Shown piece after piece: positions 34,156 through 40,919 of a stretch of 64,000 nt of DNA. Source of the stretch: Chthoniobacterales bacterium (GTDB lineage: Bacteria; Verrucomicrobiota; Verrucomicrobiia; Chthoniobacterales; UBA10450). Each line of letters begins with the position of its first letter. Position 1 is the stretch's first letter. The stretch lies in NCBI GenBank assembly GCA_035274845.1, contig DATENU010000009.1:310001-374000 (forward strand), written 5' to 3'. Below the pieces are notes generated by a model. That model was not told the DNA's origin. It did not search any database and saw nothing but the letters and a program-made list of their open reading frames with translations. Position numbers and translations under genes: made by a program.

Positions 34156-34545
34156 ATGAAGCCGAAGGTTGTCCTGCTTTATACGCGCGACGGCGGGTTC
34201 GCCTGCCTTGTGAGTGAGGCGTTGGCTGAAACCGAAACCATCATTCTGCCTGCACGGACCGTCGCGGAGGCGTTCCAAATCATTCGTAAACGCGGCCGCG
34301 ATCTCGCCTTCGCCCTGATGGACTTTGATGGTGCGTGCCGTGGAATGATACTCCTCAGCGCTGTCCACAGTTGCTTTGAGAATCTGCCCATTCTGGTGAC
34401 GACTTCAGACAACGCGGAACATGTAACTGCGATCGCGTATGCGAACGGCGCGACGGCTTGTCTTAACCGGCCAGGACATTCCAGCGTGCTCACCGGGGCA
34501 ATCGCGGAGCTGACAAGGCCAAAGCAGCACTTAGATGCTGCCTGA
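34156..34545 (+). CDS. Receiver-like protein with altered signature
   Basis: This is a 129-residue protein with a CheY-like beta/alpha pattern: VVLLYTRDGGFACLVSEAL first strand and helix, LAFALMDFDGACRGMILLSAV where the acceptor Asp would be, and LPILVTTSDNAEH for the switch strand. The first acidic pair reads YTRD rather than DD, and the conserved Lys is replaced (ACLNRPGH). It is therefore either a degenerate receiver that works without phosphorylation or a distantly related fold. It begins 2 bases after the stop of the wall-binding protein and is probably co-transcribed with it. Confidence 0.7.
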   Translation: MKPKVVLLYTRDGGFACLVSEALAETETIILPARTVAEAFQIIRKRGRDLAFALMDFDGACRGMILLSAVHSCFENLPILVTTSDNAEHVTAIAYANGATACLNRPGHSSVLTGAIAELTRPKQHLDAA

Positions 34546-34561
34546 CAGAAGCGGAGAATTT

Positions 34562-34750
34562 ATGAAAACAAATAAACAACAGACATCGGCAAAGGAGTCG
34601 ACGTATTCAATGCTGGTTGGTTGCAATGAGAAGAAGCGCGGCTACCTCGAGACGATCTTGTATGCGGTGGTTATGATCAGCGCGATCGTGGCGATTGCGC
34701 AGTTTTCGCTGCAACCCGATTCTCTCCCGTTAACTGCGTTACCGAATTAA
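34562..34750 (+). CDS. Small single-pass membrane protein
   Basis: This is a 62-residue protein with a hydrophilic N-terminus (MKTNKQQTSAKESTYS) and one helix (about 33-49, TILYAVVMISAIVAIAQF) followed by a short Pro/Ser/Leu tail. GGAG lies about 5 bases before the ATG at 34562. No family recognised. It sits 16 bases after the receiver-like gene and 19 before the aldo/keto reductase, all on one strand, so it probably belongs to the same transcript. Confidence 0.65.
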   Translation: MKTNKQQTSAKESTYSMLVGCNEKKRGYLETILYAVVMISAIVAIAQFSLQPDSLPLTALPN

Positions 34751-34769
34751 GACTCCGGGTTATCTCGAT

Positions 34770-35810
34770 ATGGAGACGAACATAAGACAATCCGAGCCGC
34801 CAACCAAGCAGTTAGGCGCCACCGACCTGTTCATCACTCCAGTGGGTTTTGGAGCCTGGGCCATCGGCGGGGATGGTTGGGAATTTGGCTGGGGCGAGCA
34901 GGACGACAAACAGTCCGTGGCCGCTATTCACCGCGCTCTAGAGCTGGGAGTAAACTGGATCGACACGGCCGCCATTTATGGAATGGGACATTCAGAGGAA
35001 GTCATCGCGTTTGCCCTAAAGACCTGGCGGGGAACCAAGCCGTATATTTTCACGAAATGCGGCCTCCGCTGGGACGACCAGGGTTATGTCCATCGCAGCT
35101 TGAAAGCTGAATCGATTCGCCGCGAATGTGAGGATAGCTTGCGCCGACTGAAGGTAGACGTAATCGACCTCTACCAAATCCATTGGCCGACCGAGGACCT
35201 GGAGGAAGGCTGGAGCGCAATGGTGCAGCTGCAAAAGCAGGGGAAGGTCCGATGGATTGGGGTCTCCAATTTTGGCGTCAACGAGATTCGTCGAGCTGAC
35301 ACCATTTCTCGCGTGGCGTCGTTGCAAGCTCCCTACTCCCTGATTCGACGCGAGGTTGAAGGTGAGATTTTTCCCTACTGCCGAACGAATAAAATTGGGG
35401 TGCTCGCCTATTCGCCGATGGCTTCCGGATTACTAACCGGTGCGATGACCCGCGCCCGAGTGGCTGCACTTCCTGCCAGCGATTGGCGCAGCCGCGATCT
35501 GGAGTTTTATGAACCGAAGCTTTCGCAAAATCTCGGTCTTGCTGAAGGGCTACGGAAAATCGGGGAACGCCATGGGCGGTCTCCGGGACAAGTCGCCATC
35601 GCCTGGGTTCTTCGTAATCCCGCCGTGACTGGCGCGATCGTTGGAGCGCGAAGCGCGAGCCAAGTCGAGCGAAATGTTGGGGCCAGCGACTTGGTGTTGA
35701 GCGAGGAAGACCTCGCGGTGATTGAGGACAGTAAAGTCATCGAACCGGAGGAACCAGGTGCGACAAACGCAGTTCCTCCGAAGAGGGAGCCGTGTCTCCA
35801 TCTTCGGTAG
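34770..35810 (+). CDS. Aldo/keto reductase
   Basis: This is a 346-residue NADPH-dependent reductase. Catalytic residues: Asp in VNWIDTAAIYG with Tyr four residues later, Lys in YIFTKCGLRW and His in DLYQIHWPTED. The cofactor loop TGAIVGARSASQVERN is intact. It belongs to the group with the GFGAWAIGGDGWEFGWG start, seen in soil bacteria. The last 12 residues are encoded within leader element copy 11, whose hairpin begins at 35775, so the final codons (from about VPPKREP) serve double duty. Different from the reductase at 19437 (different N-terminal and lid). Confidence 0.9.
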   Translation: METNIRQSEPPTKQLGATDLFITPVGFGAWAIGGDGWEFGWGEQDDKQSVAAIHRALELGVNWIDTAAIYGMGHSEEVIAFALKTWRGTKPYIFTKCGLRWDDQGYVHRSLKAESIRRECEDSLRRLKVDVIDLYQIHWPTEDLEEGWSAMVQLQKQGKVRWIGVSNFGVNEIRRADTISRVASLQAPYSLIRREVEGEIFPYCRTNKIGVLAYSPMASGLLTGAMTRARVAALPASDWRSRDLEFYEPKLSQNLGLAEGLRKIGERHGRSPGQVAIAWVLRNPAVTGAIVGARSASQVERNVGASDLVLSEEDLAVIEDSKVIEPEEPGATNAVPPKREPCLHLR

Positions 35811-35840
35811 CACAATAAAATCTCGCTGCCGCGCAGTGGT
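35775..35840 (+). promoter_or_regulatory. Recurrent leader element, copy 11 (overlaps upstream CDS end)
   Basis: CCTCCGAAGAGGGA, exactly 28 bases, AAAATC (35817-35822), exactly 7 bases, CGCGCAGTGGT (35830-35840). The first half lies inside the last codons of the aldo/keto reductase, whose stop is at 35808-35810. It ends 30 bases before the start at 35871. Confidence 0.8.
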
Positions 35841-35870
35841 TGCCGGCGTCCGCGGGACCGACCTTTAGGT

Positions 35871-36494
35871 ATGAAAATAAAATTACTAATCAGTCTGATA
35901 ATCGCCGTTGTCGCGATGGCGCTCAGTCCCATGACATGGGCTCGGGGGGGCGGCGGTGGTGGCGGTGGCGGTCACTTCGGTGGTGGCGGTCACTTCGGTG
36001 GCGGCGCTCGCTTCAGTGGCAACCGAGGAGGATTTCGTTCCAACGGAGCCCGATTCGCGCGTCCTGGATTTTCCGGCCCACGGGTGATGAACTCAAACCG
36101 GTTCGTCGGTCGTCAGGGTGCCAATTGGCACCGTGACTGGGATCGACGCCATGATCACCGCTTTGGCGGCCACCGGTTCCGCTTCATCGATGGCTTCTGG
36201 TGGGACCTGGATCTGTGGCCGTACGATTACTATGCGTACGACGACTACCCGTACGATTACTACGATTACCCATCCGACAACTATAGCGATGCCAACTATA
36301 GCGATGCGACTGTGAGCGCAGTCCAATCGGAATTGACGAGGCTCGGTTACTATCGTGGCGCCATCGACGGGGTTTACGGTCCACAGACGCGGGGCGCGCT
36401 TGCCCGTTATCAAGGGAGACAAGGCTTGCCTAAAACCGGCAGCATCACGACCGCGACGCTTCGATCACTCCGAGTGCCGGCGGGAGCCAGCTAA
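35871..36494 (+). CDS. Exported Gly-rich, Tyr/Asp-rich peptidoglycan-binding protein
   Basis: This is a 207-residue paralogue of the protein at 33254. Its parts are a signal peptide (ending TWARG), a pure Gly/His/Phe tract (GGGGGGGHFGGGGHFGGGA), the shared NWHRDWDRRHDHRFGGHRF segment, a Tyr/Asp repeat (WPYDYYAYDDYPYDYY), and a C-terminal PG_binding_1 domain (about 145-203, LTRLGYYRGAIDGVYG, RGALARYQ, TGSITTATL). The Gly/His tract has many spaced His and could bind metal. Leader element copy 11 precedes it. Together with 6574 and 33254 it makes three wall-binding proteins behind the same element. Confidence 0.85.
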   Translation: MKIKLLISLIIAVVAMALSPMTWARGGGGGGGGGHFGGGGHFGGGARFSGNRGGFRSNGARFARPGFSGPRVMNSNRFVGRQGANWHRDWDRRHDHRFGGHRFRFIDGFWWDLDLWPYDYYAYDDYPYDYYDYPSDNYSDANYSDATVSAVQSELTRLGYYRGAIDGVYGPQTRGALARYQGRQGLPKTGSITTATLRSLRVPAGAS

Positions 36495-36579
36495 CAACGA
36501 ATTGCAAGGGGTTGGGGGAATGGAGGTGGGTGTCCGCAAGGGCACTCACCTTCAGCTTTGTCAGCCATCCCACCAGCCT

Positions 36580-36646
36580 CTCTCCAAAGAGGCAATCGGC
36601 CGCAGTTCGTCGGGGGTAGGGGAAAATCCTCCCATCGTTCAGTGGC
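36580..36646 (+). promoter_or_regulatory. Recurrent leader element, copy 12
   Basis: CTCTCCAAAGAGGCA, exactly 28 bases, AAAATC (36623-36628), exactly 7 bases, CGTTCAGTGGC (36636-36646). It lies in the 213-base gap before the sigma factor gene and ends 62 bases before its start; a GGCCGGACGGAAGCCGGCC inverted repeat directly follows. Confidence 0.7.
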
Positions 36647-36707
36647 CGGACGGAAGCCGGCCGCCTTAATTTTAGGTCGTTCGACAAGACACTAAAGGAA
36701 AGGCCAC

Positions 36708-37562
36708 ATGACTCTGCACAATAACCGGGAAGCAATCGACAAATATCTCCGCGAGATCGGGCACCTTCCCTTGTTGACCCCGAAGCAGGAAATCGAGCTG
36801 GCGGGGAAAATCAAAGCGGGCAATCACGGCGCTCGGGACCGAATGATCACCTCAAACCTGCGCCTGGTGGTTACGATTGCGCGCAGCTACACGAACTTCG
36901 GTCTGCCACTCGCCGATCTGATTTCTGAAGGCAACATCGGATTGGTGAAAGCGGTGGAACGCTTCGATCCGTCGAAAGGCGCGAAGCTGAGCAGCTATGC
37001 CGTTTGGTGGATCAGGCAAGCGATCAAACGCGCGTTGGACGATCAAAGCCGTTTGATCCGCCTTCCCGTGCATCACCGGGATAAGTTAACGAAGATGCAT
37101 CAGATCACTTTGCAGATGACCCAGGTGCTCGGTCGCGAGCCCACCGATGAAGAGCTCAGCGAAGAGATCGGGATTGATCCTGACAAGGTTGCCAAGCTGA
37201 ACACTGTTTCGGTGCCTCCGGCCTCGCTCGATGCGCGAATTAGCGACGACGACGTAACCGAGTTCGGCGAAAGCATCGCTGACGAAACGGCGCGAACGCC
37301 CTTTGAAACCCTGCGCGACCAGGATCTCCAGGGAAAACTGGGCGGCTTGCTCAAAGTTTTGAATGAACGCGAGCGGAAGATCGTTCGTCAGCGCTTCGGA
37401 CTCGGGGGCGAAAAACGCCAAACGCTCGAGGATGTCGGTGTCACCCTCGGAGTTACACGGGAGCGAGTGCGGCAATTAGAAAAGGCGGCCCTGCTGAAGA
37501 TGCGGAGTGCCCTGGAGAAAAGCGAAGCGCCGGCTGATTTCCCACTGCCGATGGCAGCCTGA
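36708..37562 (+). CDS. Sigma-70 family RNA polymerase sigma factor (group 2, RpoD/RpoS-like)
   Basis: This is a 284-residue sigma factor lacking region 1.1 of the housekeeping protein. Region 1.2 is the start (YLREIGHLPLLTPKQE). Region 2 shows RMITSNLRLVVTIARSY, LISEGNIGLVKAVERFDPSKG and SSYAVWWIRQAIKRAL. Region 3 spans HRDKLTKMHQIT to the DDDVTEFGESIADE segment, and region 4 has RFGLGGEKRQTLEDVG with the helix-turn-helix TRERVRQLEKAALLKM. Region 4.2 should read a -35 element of the RpoD class. Size and absence of region 1.1 put it among the non-essential stress sigma factors. It lies behind leader element copy 12, so it may belong to the regulon it helps to transcribe. A GGAAAGG-type site precedes the ATG by 5 bases. 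Confidence 0.93.
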   Translation: MTLHNNREAIDKYLREIGHLPLLTPKQEIELAGKIKAGNHGARDRMITSNLRLVVTIARSYTNFGLPLADLISEGNIGLVKAVERFDPSKGAKLSSYAVWWIRQAIKRALDDQSRLIRLPVHHRDKLTKMHQITLQMTQVLGREPTDEELSEEIGIDPDKVAKLNTVSVPPASLDARISDDDVTEFGESIADETARTPFETLRDQDLQGKLGGLLKVLNERERKIVRQRFGLGGEKRQTLEDVGVTLGVTRERVRQLEKAALLKMRSALEKSEAPADFPLPMAA

Positions 37563-37666
37563 TAAATCGACAAAATGAAACGAATGGCTGCAGCTTGCTG
37601 GGTATCTAAGCCTCGATTCGCGGAGGCAAGGCGAGTAATCTCCGGGCGGATGCCTTTCTCGATCTT

Positions 37667-40210
37667 ATGATCGACGCGAACAACGACCCGGCACGGCCTG
37701 CCTCAGGCGAGGCAAATCACCCTAATTGCGAGGATGATACGGTTCACCAGCGGCCCACTCATATCGGAGCCGGCACGCCTACTACACCGCCACACCAGGA
37801 TGCACACATGGCAAATAGGAATCCAACCGCGGGAGCGGAACCGCCCGAGGAGCGTGGCCGTGTGAAGTTGCGCGAGCCGCATCGCGTCGCGGCAGGAATG
37901 TTGGCCCTGGTCGAAAGCCTGCGTTTCACCATGCGCGAGACCGGCTTTACGCGCGGCCTGACAGATTGGCTAAAGGTCAACAAGAAGAACGGTTTTGATT
38001 GCCAGAGCTGCGCCTGGCCGAGTCCGGACGATCACCGGCATATCTTTGAGTTTTGCGAGAACGGAGTCAAAGCCCTAACGAGTGAAGCGACCAAGAAGAA
38101 AATTACGCCCCAGTTCTTTCGCGAGCATTCGCTCGCCGACCTGCAAAAGCAAAGCGACAACTGGCTCGAGCTTCAGGGCCGGCTGGTCCACCCGATGGTA
38201 AAGCGCACCGGCGCGACGAACTATGAGGCGATCGACTGGGATCAGGCCTTTGAGCTCATGGCGCGGGAGCTAAACGCATTGCCGACACCAAATGCGGCAG
38301 CCTTCTACACGAGTGGGCGAACGAGTAATGAAGCGGCGTTTCTTTACCAACTCTTCGCGCGACAATTCGGGACCAACAACCTGCCGGATTGCTCGAACAT
38401 GTGCCATGAGTCAAGCGGCGCGGCTCTTAACGAAAGCATCGGCGTGGGTAAAGGTTGCGTAACTCTTCACGACTTTGAGGAGACGGATCTCATTATCATC
38501 CTCGGCCAAAACCCGGGCACGAACCACCCGCGGATGATGACCCATCTGGAGCGGGCAAAAAAGAACGGTGCGAAGATCATCGCGATCAATCCGATGCCGG
38601 AACCGGGATTGATGGAGGTGGTGAATCCGAATCCGCAGGAGTACCGCAACCCGCTGACATTCGCGGCCAGGATGCTGTTCAACAAAGGCGTGCCGATAAG
38701 CGATCTCTGGTTGCCGGTGCGGTTGAATGGGGACATGGCGGTGATGCGCGGGATGATGAAGGTGATGCTGGAGGAAGAGGACCGGAGCCCGGGCTCAATC
38801 TTCGACCGCGAGTTCATCCGGCAATACACGGTCGGCCTTGAACGGTTCGTCGCCCATCTCCGCGCGACGCCCTGGGACGTCATTACGGAAGCGAGCGGCT
38901 TGACCCAGGAGCAGATTCGCCATGCGGCGAACATCGCGATGCAATCCAAATCCATTATCACCTGTTGGGCGATGGGATTGACTCAGCACAAGAACGCGGT
39001 TGCGACCATTCAGGAGATCGTGAACTTCCATCTGCTGGGCGGACACATCGGCCGGCCGGGCGCGGGACCCTGCCCGGTTCGCGGACATTCGAATGTGCAA
39101 GGCGATCGCACCATGGGCATCTGGGAGCGGATGAACGACAGCTTCATGGACAAGCTCGGCACTGAGTTCCAGTTCGTGCCGCCGCGGGCACACGGCACCG
39201 ACACCGTAGAGACGATCAAGCAGATGCACGAGGGCAGAATTCGCTTCTTCCTTGGAATGGGCGGCAACTTTCTCGCCGCAAGTCCCGACACGGAATACAC
39301 CGCCAAGGCTCTGCAGAAATGCCGCGTGACGGCGCACGTCTCGACGAAGCTGAACCGGTCCCATCTCATCACGGGCGAGATCGCCCTCATCCTTCCATGC
39401 CTCGGACGATCGGAGATTGATTGCCAGGAAGCGGGCGACCAGTTCGTAACGGTCGAGGATTCAATGGGGGTCATCAGTGCTTCGCGCGGCCACGCCGAAC
39501 CGGCGAGCGATTACCTGATGAGCGAGCCCGCGATCGTTGGTCGCCTTGCGCAAGCAACCCTCGAAAGCCGGAGCACGATTGATTGGAAAGGCCTGGTTGG
39601 GAACTACGATCGCATTCGCGATCACATCGATCATGTCATCCCCGGCTTTGAGGATTTCAACGCCAGGATACGCAAGGATATCTTCTACCTGCCCAATAAC
39701 GCGCGCGACAAACGCCAGTTCGACACGCCGGCTGGCAAGGCCCAATTCATCGTTTCGGAGCTGAAGCCTCTTGAGACGGCACCCGGACAGTATCTCATGA
39801 TGACGGTGCGCAGCCACGACCAGTTCAACACCACCATCTACGGCCTGGACGATCGCTATCGCGGCGTCTACAACGGCCGGCGGGTCGTCTTCATGAACGA
39901 GGAGGACGTAAAGGCGGCCGGTTTGCAGCAGGGTCAACTGGTTGACCTAACGAGCCATTTCAACGGTGAGGAACGGGTGGCGCGTCATTTTATGGTCGCG
40001 CCGAATCAGATCGCGCGCGGCTGCACCGCGACTTATTTTCCCGAGGCCAACGTCCTCGTCCCCATCAATAGTACCGCCGACCGCAGCAACACGCCCACCA
40101 GCAAAAGCCTTGTCATTTCGATCAAGCCATCTCCGGACACAGGCGAAGCTGTCGATGCGATTTTGCGCAATGCGAGGCTAGCGGCCATGGATCAAATGTA
40201 TGACGATTGA
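37667..40210 (+). CDS. YdeP/FdhF-family molybdopterin oxidoreductase
   Basis: This is an 847-residue formate-dehydrogenase-H-like molybdoenzyme of the YdeP group. After a Pro/His/Asn-rich N-terminal 45 residues of doubtful coding value, a short Cys region (FDCQSCAWPSP, EFCENG) replaces the classical four-Cys cluster motif. The bis-MGD domains are visible in ATNYEAIDWDQAFELM, FYTSGRTSNEAAFL, DCSNMCHESSGAAL, IILGQNPGTNHPRM and VRGHSNVQGDRTMGIWE, and the C-terminal cap in YLMMTVRSHDQFNT. E. coli YdeP is linked to acid resistance. An ATG at 37808 with AGGA upstream is an alternative start. The MOSC gene follows with an 11-base overlap. Confidence 0.9.
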   Translation: MIDANNDPARPASGEANHPNCEDDTVHQRPTHIGAGTPTTPPHQDAHMANRNPTAGAEPPEERGRVKLREPHRVAAGMLALVESLRFTMRETGFTRGLTDWLKVNKKNGFDCQSCAWPSPDDHRHIFEFCENGVKALTSEATKKKITPQFFREHSLADLQKQSDNWLELQGRLVHPMVKRTGATNYEAIDWDQAFELMARELNALPTPNAAAFYTSGRTSNEAAFLYQLFARQFGTNNLPDCSNMCHESSGAALNESIGVGKGCVTLHDFEETDLIIILGQNPGTNHPRMMTHLERAKKNGAKIIAINPMPEPGLMEVVNPNPQEYRNPLTFAARMLFNKGVPISDLWLPVRLNGDMAVMRGMMKVMLEEEDRSPGSIFDREFIRQYTVGLERFVAHLRATPWDVITEASGLTQEQIRHAANIAMQSKSIITCWAMGLTQHKNAVATIQEIVNFHLLGGHIGRPGAGPCPVRGHSNVQGDRTMGIWERMNDSFMDKLGTEFQFVPPRAHGTDTVETIKQMHEGRIRFFLGMGGNFLAASPDTEYTAKALQKCRVTAHVSTKLNRSHLITGEIALILPCLGRSEIDCQEAGDQFVTVEDSMGVISASRGHAEPASDYLMSEPAIVGRLAQATLESRSTIDWKGLVGNYDRIRDHIDHVIPGFEDFNARIRKDIFYLPNNARDKRQFDTPAGKAQFIVSELKPLETAPGQYLMMTVRSHDQFNTTIYGLDDRYRGVYNGRRVVFMNEEDVKAAGLQQGQLVDLTSHFNGEERVARHFMVAPNQIARGCTATYFPEANVLVPINSTADRSNTPTSKSLVISIKPSPDTGEAVDAILRNARLAAMDQMYDD

Positions 40211-40682
40211 GATTTGTCAGCTCTATATCTCTTCCGGCCATAATTTCTTCGGCCATCATGGGCGTGAGCCTGATGGGCATCTGGCAATCGAAGTCTCGAG
40301 CATCGAATGTGTCGCCAGTCATGGCATTCGCGGCGATCGCTTCTTTGATTACAAGGAGAATTACAAAGGCCAGATCACCTTTTTCGCTTTCGAAGTCTTC
40401 GAGGCGCTCTGCCGCGCTCTGAGCGTTCCCAACTGCCCGCCATCTTCGCTCCGCCGGAATGTGATCACACGGGGGGTGGACTTGAACACGCTGATCGGCC
40501 GTGAATTCGAGATCCAGGGGGTGCGCTTTGAGGGGACGAGCGAATGCCGCCCTTGTTACTGGATGGATCGGGCGATCGCACCAGGAGCAGAGGATTTTCT
40601 CAAAGGTCATGGCGGCCTGCGGGCTCGAATTCTCAGTGATGGCGTTTTGCTCCCCAATTCGCGGCTTCTTGCGGCGGCTTGA
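40200..40682 (+). CDS. MOSC-domain protein
   Basis: This is a 160-residue single MOSC domain. Landmarks are the GIRGDRFFDYK strand, RRNVITRGVDLN, FEGTSECRPCYWMDR with the conserved Cys pair, and GGLRARILSDG. MOSC proteins bind molybdenum cofactor and are found in Moco sulfurases and in YiiM/YcbX-type detoxifying reductases; without a partner domain it may carry or modify cofactor. It overlaps the upstream molybdoenzyme gene by 11 bases, so the pair is coupled and the MOSC protein probably serves that enzyme by supplying or modifying its cofactor. Confidence 0.88.
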   Translation: MTIEICQLYISSGHNFFGHHGREPDGHLAIEVSSIECVASHGIRGDRFFDYKENYKGQITFFAFEVFEALCRALSVPNCPPSSLRRNVITRGVDLNTLIGREFEIQGVRFEGTSECRPCYWMDRAIAPGAEDFLKGHGGLRARILSDGVLLPNSRLLAAA

Positions 40683-40691
40683 TAGGCCCTG

Positions 40692-40757
40692 CCTCCAAAG
40701 AGGCAGAGTGCAATAGCTCATCGGGATCAGTTCAAAATCTGTCGGTCGCGTAGTCGG
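40692..40757 (+). promoter_or_regulatory. Recurrent leader element, copy 13
   Basis: CCTCCAAAGAGGCA, exactly 28 bases, AAAATC (40734-40739), exactly 7 bases, CGCGTAGTCGG (40747-40757). It begins 10 bases after the MOSC stop and precedes the 37-residue reading frame at 40788 by 30 bases, then the second RND locus. Confidence 0.75.
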
Positions 40758-40787
40758 CATCCCCCGCGCGGGAGTTGAAGTTAGTGC

Positions 40788-40901
40788 ATGAAACAAGCAT
40801 TACTTAGGCGCATAGCGCTTGGCGCGGTCTTCGCAGTGGCCGTTAGCGCCAGAGTCCCCGTCGACGTTATTCACGACTGGCCGCCGTTCGAGGATCGGTA
40901 G
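40788..40901 (+). CDS. Tiny reading frame, 37 residues, possible leader peptide
   Basis: ATG 40788 opens a 37-residue frame with a basic start (MKQALLRRIALG) and a short hydrophobic core (AVFAVAVSA), then VDVIHDWPPFEDR. It lies exactly where other leader-element copies place their first start codon and ends 18 bases before the RND gene at 40920. It could be a leader peptide coupling the element to the pump or a tiny exported peptide. The evidence is positional only. Confidence 0.45.
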   Translation: MKQALLRRIALGAVFAVAVSARVPVDVIHDWPPFEDR

Positions 40902-40919
40902 CTCAACCTTGCTGGCGCC

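Noticed and set aside
6475-40757. CRISPR array or integron attC sites as an explanation for the recurrent element
   Set aside because: Copies are hundreds to thousands of bases apart, are not spaced regularly, have no cas or integrase gene nearby, and lack attC features; each lies before a gene start.
6475-40757. Known riboswitch classes (cobalamin, c-di-GMP, SAM, glycine, fluoride) for the recurrent element
   Set aside because: None of the conserved core motifs of these classes was recognised in the copies; a covariance search would be needed to exclude rarer classes.
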